Shown piece after piece: positions 1-5,729 of a stretch of 10,034 nt of DNA. Position numbers and translations under genes: made by a program. This DNA comes from Candidatus [Bacteroides] periocalifornicus. GTDB taxonomy: Bacteria; Bacteroidota; Bacteroidia; Bacteroidales; CAJPTX01. Each line of letters begins with the position of its first letter. Position 1 is the first letter of the stretch. The notes beneath the pieces are model-generated. The model saw only the letters and a list, made by a program, of their open reading frames with translations, was not told the origin of the DNA and did not search any database. Location: positions 1 to 10,034 of the forward strand of contig LIIK01000064.1 in the NCBI GenBank assembly GCA_001421095.1, written 5' to 3'.

Positions 1-287
1 GCCTCTACCAGCACCGCGACTACCGGGACCTGCTCCAGCGGCACGGGGCGGTCCAGAGCATGTCGCGGCGGGGGAACTGCTGGGACAACGCCTGCGCCGA
101 GAGCCTCTTCGCCCGCATGAAGGTCGAGCTCCTCCGGGCCCAGGAGTGGGAGAGCCTGGCGGCGTTCGAGCGCGCCCTGGCGCGCTACGTGGAGTACTAC
201 AACCGCGACCGGCGCCGGCTGGGGGGGGAAAGCCCCGCGCGGCGCCGCGCGCAATACGAGTTGAAAAACAGCGTTAAGCAATCATAA
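1..287 (+). CDS. IS3-family transposase orfB, C-terminal part (5' end outside window)
   Basis: This is the end of an rve-type integrase core that cuts and joins IS ends. An ATG is available at 60, but the frame is open upstream to position 3 and the upstream residues (YQHRDYRDLLQRHGAVQS) are the expected conserved run before SMSRRGNCWDNA. The real start is therefore outside the window. The motif SMSRRGNCWDNACAES followed by FARMKVELL is the classic third block of the IS3 DDE domain; the glutamate encoded at 99-101 is the catalytic E. The tail YVEYYNRDRRR-LGGESPARRR is the usual IS3 ending (normally YN..R.H..L...tP). The two catalytic aspartates are not in view. Whether the full element is active cannot be judged here. 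Confidence 0.88.
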   Translation, partial: LYQHRDYRDLLQRHGAVQSMSRRGNCWDNACAESLFARMKVELLRAQEWESLAAFERALARYVEYYNRDRRRLGGESPARRRAQYELKNSVKQS

Positions 288-290
288 AAC

Positions 291-314
291 GTCCAACTTT
301 AGGGGCGCAGTCCA
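291..314. repeat. Terminal inverted repeat of the IS3-family element
   Basis: These 24 bases just after the transposase stop match the general form of IS150-type IS3 ends, with a GTCCAACTTT inner part and a CAGTCCA outer tip. The matching left repeat is outside the window, so this is recognition by family resemblance only. On the minus strand the repeat overlaps the last four codons and the stop of the neighbouring transporter gene. Confidence 0.65.
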
Positions 315-1228
315 CTTCCCCGCCCCTCCTTCCGCGGCTCTATATGTATGGTAACCTCTACCCCTAGCAGCCGGCCCAAATGCTCCTCGAGGCGAGAGGT
401 GATGCTAAAAGCCTCGCCCACCAGCATTCCGGAGGGGAGTACTATGTGAAACACCAGCTCCTGACGGCGGATGTAGTTATGCCAACGGAAATCATGGGGC
501 CTTAGGTCGAGCCGCGGGTAGAGGTTCGCCAGCTCCTCGCGCACCGTGTCGATAAGGCGTGCGGGCGGATGCTCCCCCGCTATCGTGCTCGCGGCGCCAC
601 GGATGGTGGTAAAGGCCACATAGGCAATGTACACCGCAATGGCCGTGCCCAGCGCGCCATCTATCCACCAGGCCCTGCTCCCCACCAGCATGCCGATTAG
701 CAGGATTAGCGAGCTCAGAGCATCGCTACGGTGATGCCAACCATCGGCAGCCAATGCCGCATTACCCGCATGCCGCGCCATCCTGAAGGAGTAGCGCGCC
801 ATAAGCTCCTTGCCCACAAGGCTCACCGCGGTAACCAGGATTGCCGCTACGCCAAACTTCGCCTCCCGATGCTCGTAGAGTTGCATGAGCCCCTCATAGC
901 CAAAAAATCCGGCCACAAGCGCCAGCATCACCCCTATCAGCATGGTGGAGACCAACTCGTACCGACCGTGCCCAAAGGGGTGTTCCTCATCCGGAGGCTT
1001 GATGCTGATACACAGCATTGCCAGCACTATGAGCGAACTCAGGCAATCTGAGAGCGTATGCCAAGCATCGGCCTTTATCGCCACCGAATGGCTCAAGATA
1101 CCCACCCAGTACTTAAAGGCAAACAGCACCACATTCCCAGCAATGGACAGCCACGCTGCAGACATGGAGAACCTGCTATACTGCCGATCTGATAGGGGGG
1201 CCTGTGGATTCCGTGGCGATGATAGCAT
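299..1228 (-). CDS. Cation diffusion facilitator family metal exporter
   Basis: This inner-membrane proton/metal antiporter probably exports Zn2+ or a similar divalent ion. I start it at the ATG at 1228 (309 residues), 20 bp after the ubiA stop; a TTG at 1243 would add five residues. An N-terminal block of about six helices is followed by a cytoplasmic domain. Transport-site motifs are visible: HTLSD (H57, D61; also D54) in helix 2 and HHRSD (H165, D169) in helix 5. Between them, HPFGHGRYE (83-91) is the family signature. Residues about 225-298 form the C-terminal domain, ending in VTIHIEP. HxxxD in both helices favours zinc-type specificity over the DxxxD helix 2 of FieF-like iron/zinc carriers; this is inference. 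The last residues (GLRP) and stop come from the adjoining IS end, so the original C-terminus has been replaced, but the folded domain is whole. Confidence 0.9.
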   Translation of the reverse strand: MLSSPRNPQAPLSDRQYSRFSMSAAWLSIAGNVVLFAFKYWVGILSHSVAIKADAWHTLSDCLSSLIVLAMLCISIKPPDEEHPFGHGRYELVSTMLIGVMLALVAGFFGYEGLMQLYEHREAKFGVAAILVTAVSLVGKELMARYSFRMARHAGNAALAADGWHHRSDALSSLILLIGMLVGSRAWWIDGALGTAIAVYIAYVAFTTIRGAASTIAGEHPPARLIDTVREELANLYPRLDLRPHDFRWHNYIRRQELVFHIVLPSGMLVGEAFSITSRLEEHLGRLLGVEVTIHIEPRKEGRGSGLRP

Positions 1229-1248
1229 GGCAAAGCAGTACAAGCGCG

Positions 1249-2127
1249 CTATACAGACCGGGCAACAATCCCCGCTATAACCACCATAGAGAGGATGATG
1301 CTATTGATACCATTGGTAAGCATAAAGCGCCCATCAATACGTTCCAGACGAGCGGGGGAAAACAACGTATGCTGCCATACAAGTACCGATGCGAACAGCA
1401 GGATTCCCCCCACGCCCCACACCCCTATTCCCATCAGGTGGAAGGCAACGGTGAACAGCACAACGGCCAGCAGGTGCGCAATCCTAGCCAACCATATAGC
1501 CCCCCTTACCCCCATGGCCACAGGTATCGAGAACAGGTGGTTCGCTCGGTCAAACTCCGCATCTTGCAACGAATAGACAATATCGAACCCACCCACCCAG
1601 AGCAATACCCCTATGGCCAGCAGCAGGGTATCGAGATCAAAATGTCCTGTGGCCGCCACGTAAGCCCCCAAGGGCGCCAGTGCTAGCGTAAGCCCAAGCC
1701 AGAAGTGGCACAGCCAGGTAAACCGCTTGGTGTAGCTATAGCCCAACAGCAGCAGCAGGGCTACCGGGCTGAGGTAAAAGGTCAGGCTATTGAGGAAAAA
1801 GGTCGCCAGCATGAAAAGCGCCGCGTTCACCACCACGAACACCGCACCACCCCGAACAGAAATCGCACCCATCGGGATCTCCCGCCCCTTGGTTCGCGGA
1901 TTGAGCGCATCGATTTTTCTATCTAGCAGCCTGTTATACCCCATTGCAGCATTACGGGCAAGCACCATGCACGCCAGCACCAGCAGCACTGTGCGCAGGC
2001 TAATCGCACCCGTTGAGGCAAATCCCCACGTCAACCCTACCAGCGCGAACGGCAGTGCAAATAGGGTGTGGGAAAACCTCACGAGCCGAAACCAGGGAGC
2101 CACCGAACTGACCACAGCCCTGCTCAC
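1249..2127 (-). CDS. UbiA-family polyprenyltransferase (MqnP/UbiA-like)
   Basis: This integral membrane prenyltransferase joins a polyprenyl diphosphate to an aromatic acid in quinone synthesis. In an anaerobic Bacteroidota the product is most likely menaquinone. The protein has 292 residues and about nine hydrophobic helices. The first Mg-diphosphate motif is N65-RLLD69-RKID73, followed by ALNPRTKGR; the second is FDIVYSLQDAEFD (D182, D189, D193), followed by LFSIP. The NPRTKGR and QDAEFDR..LFSIP forms fit the 'putative 4-hydroxybenzoate prenyltransferase' subgroup that includes the futalosine-pathway enzyme MqnP, rather than MenA; I am not certain of this. The start is a GTG whose last two bases begin the folE stop TGA (GTGA overlap), so translation is probably coupled to folE. 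The metal transporter gene follows after 20 bp, most likely in the same operon. Confidence 0.88.
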   Translation of the reverse strand: MSRAVVSSVAPWFRLVRFSHTLFALPFALVGLTWGFASTGAISLRTVLLVLACMVLARNAAMGYNRLLDRKIDALNPRTKGREIPMGAISVRGGAVFVVVNAALFMLATFFLNSLTFYLSPVALLLLLGYSYTKRFTWLCHFWLGLTLALAPLGAYVAATGHFDLDTLLLAIGVLLWVGGFDIVYSLQDAEFDRANHLFSIPVAMGVRGAIWLARIAHLLAVVLFTVAFHLMGIGVWGVGGILLFASVLVWQHTLFSPARLERIDGRFMLTNGINSIILSMVVIAGIVARSV

Positions 2128-2774
2128 ACCAAGTGCCCCTTAATTAGCTGTATAAACTCCTCCCGCGTCTTGCTCTGCGTCATAAAGGCCCCCGTGAACG
2201 CCGAAGTGGTAGTTACGCTATTCTGCTTCTGCACCCCGCGCATCTGCATGCACATGTGGGCAGCCTCTATAACCACGGCAACCCCCTTGGGGTTCAGCGC
2301 ATTCTGAATGCACTCCAGAATCTGATCGGTTAGGCGTTCCTGCACCTGCAGCCTGCGCGCGTAGGCATCCACCACCCGAGCGATTTTGCTCAGGCCCGTG
2401 ATGTAGCCATTCGGGATGTAAGCCACATGCGCCTTGCCGTAGAAAGGGAGCATGTGATGCTCACACAGCGAGTAGAGCTCTATATCCTTCACTATCACCA
2501 TCTGGCTGTAGTCCTCGGCAAACCGTGCCCCCATCAGGATACTCGTGGGATCCAGCTTATAGCCATGCGTGAGGAATTGGATCGACTTCGCCACCCGTTC
2601 CGGGGTCTTTAGCAATCCACTGCGCGAAGGATCCTCCCCCAGCAAGCCTAGGATAGCCTCGTAGTGCTGCATCAGCTGCTGGGTGCGTTGCGCATCCCAC
2701 TGTTCCAGCTTATTGTACCCTGGCCCCGGGGCGGAAGAACCCCCATCGTTCAGACGCTCAATATCCATATCCAC
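2124..2774 (-). CDS. folE: GTP cyclohydrolase I
   Basis: This cytoplasmic zinc enzyme converts GTP to 7,8-dihydroneopterin triphosphate and formate, the first step of tetrahydrofolate synthesis. The frame gives 216 residues from a GTG at 2774; an ATG two codons later (2768) is an equally good start. All zinc and catalytic residues are present: C104-E-H106-H107 in SLCEHHMLPFYGKAHVAYIP, and H173-M-C175 in EAAHMCMQMRG. The N-terminal EDPSRSGLLKTPERVAKS and the segment GLSKIARVVDAYARRLQVQE (128-147) are typical of type I enzymes. Residues 1-25 are a variable extension. The gene overlaps the end of the upstream small membrane protein gene by 17 bp and shares a 4-bp overlap with ubiA, so the three are almost certainly one transcript. 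No riboswitch or Shine-Dalgarno is seen before it. Confidence 0.96.
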   Translation of the reverse strand: MDMDIERLNDGGSSAPGPGYNKLEQWDAQRTQQLMQHYEAILGLLGEDPSRSGLLKTPERVAKSIQFLTHGYKLDPTSILMGARFAEDYSQMVIVKDIELYSLCEHHMLPFYGKAHVAYIPNGYITGLSKIARVVDAYARRLQVQERLTDQILECIQNALNPKGVAVVIEAAHMCMQMRGVQKQNSVTTTSAFTGAFMTQSKTREEFIQLIKGHLV

Positions 2775-3036
2775 CCCGGTAGAGCGTGCTGAAAATCATG
2801 AAGTAGAAGAGGAAGACGAGCACAAATGCTATCAGCATCCAGATTAGCTGCGCCCTCGCCCAATTCCGCTTGCTTTGAGGCGCCATATCGCCAAAAGCCC
2901 AGACGAAGAGCATTATCAATCCCACCACTGGGATCGCCATGATGAGAATGGTTACGAACCAGTTACCCACCGACATGGGGCGGTTTTCGTACTGCTTCTG
3001 CAGCTGCTGCAGCTCGTTTGAATTCAGTTCTGCCAT
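2758..3036 (-). CDS. Small two-helix membrane protein, paralog B
   Basis: A 92-residue protein of unknown function. Residues 1-20 form a polar, Gln-rich, probably helical N-terminus (LNSNELQQLQKQYENRP). A hydrophobic helix at about 25-48 contains the run MLFVWAF, a short basic loop APQSKRNWARA follows at 52-62, and a second helix spans about 63-84 before a Gly/Tyr-rich tail (RGGYGY). The pattern 'SVG.W..T..I..IP..G.IMLFVWAF......K.NWA.A' recurs in small uncharacterised Bacteroidota membrane proteins, but I cannot assign a named family. It is a close paralog of the gene at 3096-3368. Its stop lies 17 bp inside folE, which ties it to the folate/quinone transcript physically without showing a functional link. 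The start has two overlapping TATCATGG repeats; only the second ATG is in frame. Confidence 0.85.
   Translation of the reverse strand: MAELNSNELQQLQKQYENRPMSVGNWFVTILIMAIPVVGLIMLFVWAFGDMAPQSKRNWARAQLIWMLIAFVLVFLFYFMIFSTLYRGGYGY
2974..3027. repeat. Duplicated 54-bp segment, copy in paralog B
   Basis: This segment matches 3306-3359 at every base but one (a T/C difference inside cggttttcgt versus cggttctcgt). It encodes the shared N-terminal block of the two small membrane proteins. The rest of the genes has diverged much more at DNA level, apart from a 22-base block ending the first helix. Confidence 0.85.
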
Positions 3037-3095
3037 GATACCATGATACTATAGATCTAAAAAAGTTGCTGTGCAAAAAAATCTCAACGGGAGGT

Positions 3096-3368
3096 TTACC
3101 AAAGGGACGACAACCCAATCATGAAGGCTGCCGCAAAGATCACAATGTATAGCCCAAACACTACCGCAAGTATCAGCAAATGCGCCTTGGCCCAATTCCG
3201 TTTGCTCAGGGGAGCATTACCTCCAAAAGCCCAGACGAAGAGCAGAACGATGTTAGCGATTGGTATCAAGAGCAGAAGGATAGACCCCACCCAATCGCCC
3301 ACCGTCATGGGGCGGTTCTCGTACTGCTTCTGCAGCTGCTGCAGCTCGTTTGAATTCAGACCTTCCAT
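3096..3368 (-). CDS. Small two-helix membrane protein, paralog A
   Basis: A 90-residue protein with the same layout as its downstream paralog: N-terminal LNSNELQQLQKQYENRPM (residues 4-21), helix 1 at about 26-48 ending VLLFVWAF, loop APLSKRNWAKA, and helix 2 at about 63-84. It lacks the Gly/Tyr tail. Function is unknown. The two genes are separated by 59 bp, and their first ~18 codons are nearly identical at the DNA level, pointing to a tandem duplication. Helix 1 and the loop are better conserved than helix 2, which suggests that the N-terminus and the first helix carry the function. hbd lies 103 bp upstream. Purifying conservation between two diverged copies is good evidence that both are real genes. 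Confidence 0.85.
   Translation of the reverse strand: MEGLNSNELQQLQKQYENRPMTVGDWVGSILLLLIPIANIVLLFVWAFGGNAPLSKRNWAKAHLLILAVVFGLYIVIFAAAFMIGLSSLW
3306..3359. repeat. Duplicated 54-bp segment, copy in paralog A
   Basis: Partner of the segment at 2974-3027, in the same orientation and differing at one base. It encodes residues 4-21 of paralog A. The two copies are 332 bp apart. Confidence 0.85.
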
Positions 3369-3471
3369 CGATACAGAGAACGTTATTTATCCCATGCGCG
3401 CAAAGACCATTTCCCCAAGAAACCCGCCACCAGGCCAGAGGGGGAAAGAGCCCCGTTGCCACTTCAGACTT

Positions 3472-4317
3472 CTAGCTGCCGTAATCGTAGAATCCACGCC
3501 CGCTCTTGCGCCCGAGTAGCGACGCCCGCACCATCTTACGGAGCAATGGATGCGGCCGATACTTCGGGTCGGCAAACTCTGCGTAGAGCACCTCCATAAT
3601 GGCCAGGCAGACATCTAGCCCTATGAGGTCGGCAAGAGCCAGCGGCCCCATAGGGTGATTCGCCCCCAGCTGCATGGCCGTATCGATCTCCTCCCTCGTA
3701 GCCACGCCGTCGGCCAATATGCCTATCGCCTCGTTCACCATCGGTATCAGCATCCTATTCACCACAAAGCCCGGCGCCTCATTCACGCCCACAGGGGTCT
3801 TACCCATCTTCGTGGCAAAGTCTACCGCAAGCGCGTAGGTATCATCCGAAGTCAGCTGACCACGGATTACCTCCACCAGCTGCATCACCGGGGCCGGGTT
3901 GAAGAAGTGGATGCCCACCACCCTATCGGGCCGTCGTGTGGCGCTGGCAAGCTCGGTGATGGATAGCGAGGAGGTGTTAGTGCCGATAACCGCCGTGGGC
4001 TTGCAGATGGCATCCAGCTCGCGCAGCACCCCCTTCTTCACCTCCATATCCTCGGCTATCGCCTCTATCACCAGGTCGCAGTCCTCCAGATCGGCGTAGC
4101 TCAGCGTAGTTTTCTGCCTCGCCAGGCAGGCCGTGCTATCATCAGCCTTCAGCTTGCCCTTCTCCACTAGCCGAGCCAGATTCCGCGTGATTCCTGCCGT
4201 CGCGCGCTCCAGTGAGGCCACCGAACGCCCCTTCTGCAGCACCTCTAGCCCGCTCTGTATCAACGCCTGCACTATCCCACTCCCCATAGTGCCCGTGCCC
4301 ACTACGCAAATCCTCAT
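3472..4317 (-). CDS. hbd: 3-hydroxybutyryl-CoA dehydrogenase
   Basis: This cytoplasmic enzyme interconverts acetoacetyl-CoA and (S)-3-hydroxybutyryl-CoA in the butyryl-CoA pathway. Its 281 residues are the usual length. The N-terminal Rossmann fold has G7-T-G-T-M-G12. The catalytic set known from the family is present: S116 (TNTSSLSITE), H137 (GIHFFNPAPVM), E149 (QLVEVIRG) and N187 (APGFVVNRML). The C-terminal dimer domain carries GANHPMGPLALADLIGLDV and ends GRKSGRGFYDYGS. Unusually, the end of the second beta strand reads LEVLQKGRS, where the acidic residue that normally holds the NAD ribose is missing and an arginine follows; this suggests NADPH use. The start ATG at 4317 has no Shine-Dalgarno. 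crt lies 226 bp upstream, and the spacer suggests a separate promoter. Confidence 0.95.
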   Translation of the reverse strand: MRICVVGTGTMGSGIVQALIQSGLEVLQKGRSVASLERATAGITRNLARLVEKGKLKADDSTACLARQKTTLSYADLEDCDLVIEAIAEDMEVKKGVLRELDAICKPTAVIGTNTSSLSITELASATRRPDRVVGIHFFNPAPVMQLVEVIRGQLTSDDTYALAVDFATKMGKTPVGVNEAPGFVVNRMLIPMVNEAIGILADGVATREEIDTAMQLGANHPMGPLALADLIGLDVCLAIMEVLYAEFADPKYRPHPLLRKMVRASLLGRKSGRGFYDYGS

Positions 4318-4543
4318 GGTCTCAGTAATTCAGATGCTTAATTAGCGCGAAAAACGGTGCGAAAGTAGCCGCCGTCACTCCAAACAGATTGGTATACATT
4401 GAAACGTTAATATCTATAATATTTTAATATGGTAACATCAATAATTATACCCTTTTGCTCCTTTTAGAATTAATTGAATCCTCAACAATCTGAATGACAA
4501 CGCTGTAAAACTCTCGCCCCCTCTCTTTGGTAGAATGCTCTCG
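4318..4543. other. AT-rich spacer between crt and hbd
   Basis: No gene is seen in these 226 bp. The middle part (about 4395-4470) is strikingly AT-rich compared with the GC-rich genes around it. It holds an imperfect inverted repeat, GTTAATAT at 4406-4413 facing ATATGGTAAC at 4427-4436, enclosing a small palindrome, ATATTTTAATAT (4419-4430). This is likely a promoter or upstream control region for hbd. No convincing terminator for crt was found in it. Confidence 0.5.
4360..4367 (-). promoter_or_regulatory. Candidate -7 box for hbd
   Basis: On the minus strand these bases read TACTTTCG, one mismatch from the Bacteroidota consensus TAnnTTTG. They lie 43 bp before the hbd ATG, which would give a leader of roughly 35 nt. 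No TTTG is found at the expected -33 distance, so support is weak. Confidence 0.25.
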
Positions 4544-5329
4544 CTATTTATTCTCCAGCCTCGCCTCCCGTTTCTGCAAAAATGCCTCCATGGCCTCCTT
4601 CTGGTCGTGCGTGGTGAAGCAGAGGCTGAACTGCAGGCTTTCGATCTCGTTGGCCGAATCGAAATCCACTTCCAATCCCTGGTTTAGCGCCTCCTTCACC
4701 CGACGGATGGCTATAGGGGCCTTGCCCGCAATGAGCCTTGCGGTAGCCAGCGCCTCATTCTCCAATTCCTCAGGTTCTACCACCCTATTCACCAGCCCTA
4801 TACGGAGCGCCTCGTCAGCCTTCACCATCCTGGCGGTGTAGAGCATCTCGGCAGCCATGCCGCGCCCTATGAGCCGGGGCAACCGCTGCGTACCCGCGTA
4901 GCCCGGCGTGATGCCCAACCCCACCTCTGGTTGGGCGAATACCGCCTTAGTGGAGGCGTAGCGGAAGTCGCAGGCCATAGCCAGCTCACACCCCCCGCCC
5001 AGCGCGTAGCCATTCACCACCGCGATCACCGGCACTGGAAACCGTTCTATAGCACGGAATACCGCCGAGCCATAGCGGCCAAACTCCAAACCTTGCGCTG
5101 CATCCATCGGCTGCATAGTGGCGATGTCTGCCCCGGCCACAAAGGCCTTGCCCTCGCCCGTGAGCAGCACTACACGGAGAGCCGCCTCGCTGCGCAATTG
5201 CGTAAAGGCCGCCTCCAGCTCCCGCAGCACCGTCCAGTCCAGCGCATTCAGCACCCGGGGCCTGCTGATCCGCACCCAGCAGATAGCACCGCCATCTACC
5301 CGCTCGAGCTTCATTGTGGAGTATTCCAT
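4544..5329 (-). CDS. crt: Enoyl-CoA hydratase / crotonase
   Basis: This crotonase-fold enzyme is expected to dehydrate 3-hydroxybutyryl-CoA to crotonyl-CoA, linking Hbd to Bcd. The 261 residues are full length. Oxyanion-hole segments are VAGADIATM (64-72) and NGYALGGGCELAMACD (106-121). Both glutamates of true hydratases are present: E115 (GGGCEL) and E135 (FAQPEVGLGI). The substrate-pocket stretch GITPGYAGTQRLPRLIGRG follows. The C-terminus has the usual helical trimer region (VKEALNQGLEVD; CFTTHDQKEAMEAFLQKREARLENK). The start at 5329 (MEYSTMKLER) is preferred because the promoter and leader sit just upstream; M6 is possible. There is no Shine-Dalgarno: the bases before the ATG include CCTCCT, the complement of one. 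The crotonyl-CoA role is inferred from hbd and bcd nearby; the fold alone does not fix the substrate. Confidence 0.93.
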   Translation of the reverse strand: MEYSTMKLERVDGGAICWVRISRPRVLNALDWTVLRELEAAFTQLRSEAALRVVLLTGEGKAFVAGADIATMQPMDAAQGLEFGRYGSAVFRAIERFPVPVIAVVNGYALGGGCELAMACDFRYASTKAVFAQPEVGLGITPGYAGTQRLPRLIGRGMAAEMLYTARMVKADEALRIGLVNRVVEPEELENEALATARLIAGKAPIAIRRVKEALNQGLEVDFDSANEIESLQFSLCFTTHDQKEAMEAFLQKREARLENK

Positions 5330-5408
5330 GGCATAGGAGGTTTAGTTGAAAAAAGTTCCCGAACCCGCTGATTGATAAACCCGCAAAAATCCCGCTTGCC
5401 CGCCACCG

Positions 5409-5416
5409 CAAAGGTA
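5409..5416 (-). promoter_or_regulatory. Bacteroidota-type -7 promoter box of crt
   Basis: The minus strand reads TACCTTTG, an exact match to the Bacteroidota primary-sigma -7 consensus TAnnTTTG. It lies 79 bp before the crt ATG, giving a leader of about 70 nt. The -33 element is poor: a TTTC sits about 21 bp upstream within an A/T-rich stretch. This supports crt as a separate transcription unit from bcd-etfBA. Confidence 0.5.
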
Positions 5417-5428
5417 GCCTTTTCCTTA

Positions 5429-5660
5429 TTGCGATTAGAAAATTTTAATCAATCCCTTACATTTCTCGAAGAACGTAGCGACGCGGCGTGCCGCGTCGGA
5501 TATATCGAAATCCGTATGCTGCCCCGTTACTTGCCCCTCCTCCCTGGGCAGCGGCAGCTTGCCACCTCTTGAGCAGGAAATCGCATGAACACAGCCCATA
5601 GCATAGGGGTGATGCGTAGGGGTAGGGCCGAGCAACGCGAGGGCCCGCCCTTCCCGTCCC
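5429..5660 (+). repeat. Interspersed repeat, copy 1 (near full length)
   Basis: This copy shares its order of blocks with 6149-6391. An A/T-rich head (TTTTAAT-AATC-CTT-CATTTCTCGAAGA) is followed by GTAGCGA and the perfect palindrome, then ATCGAAATCCGTATGCTGCC, CTGGGCAGCGGCAGC, GGAAATCGCATG, ACACAGCCCAT, GCGTAGGGG, CCGAGCAACGCGAG and CCCGCCCTTCCC. The orientation given is arbitrary. No frame is kept open across copies, so it is taken as non-coding. Its A/T-rich head lies just upstream of the crt promoter and may form part of it. Confidence 0.8.
5479..5498. repeat. Perfect 20-bp palindrome in repeat copy 1
   Basis: CGACGCGGCGTGCCGCGTCG: 9-bp arms around a 2-bp centre with no mismatch. The identical 20-mer occurs at 6199-6218, and a degenerate version at 9868-9887. 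It could be a protein-binding dyad or a stable hairpin in RNA. Confidence 0.9.
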
Positions 5661-5729
5661 CCCTCGGCCAAGCATGCGTTTATCTGATATCTTTTGCTAC
5701 GTGTATTGCTGGTCAAATGGTTCACTCCG

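Larger units (their letters stand above)
1..314 (+). mobile_element. Right end of an IS3-family insertion sequence
   Basis: The window opens inside an IS. It contains the end of an IS3-type orfB transposase, followed three bases after its stop by a terminal sequence at 291-314. Read on the minus strand from the outer edge, that terminus starts TGGACTGCGCCCC and runs on into TAAAGTTGGAC, which resembles the IS150-type terminal repeats I know of this family (TG-ACT-CCCC-AAAGTTGGAC). I place the outer tip at 314, where the TGGA begins. The left end, the first transposase frame and any target duplication lie outside the window, so neither completeness nor the exact boundary can be proven. The element is very GC-rich, with long G and C runs, compared with the genes beside it, which suggests recent arrival. 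Confidence 0.8.

Noticed and set aside
1229..1243. TTG start that would add five residues to the CDF protein
   Set aside because: An ATG is available at 1228 with a reasonable 20-bp spacing from ubiA; the extension has no supporting motif.
731..1280. Plus-strand frames opposite the transporter gene
   Set aside because: They are shadows of the minus-strand CDF gene, whose frame carries all family motifs.
3369..3471. Terminator between hbd and the first small membrane protein gene
   Set aside because: GGGGCTCTTTCCCC can form only a four-pair stem and no U-tract follows, so I do not call it.
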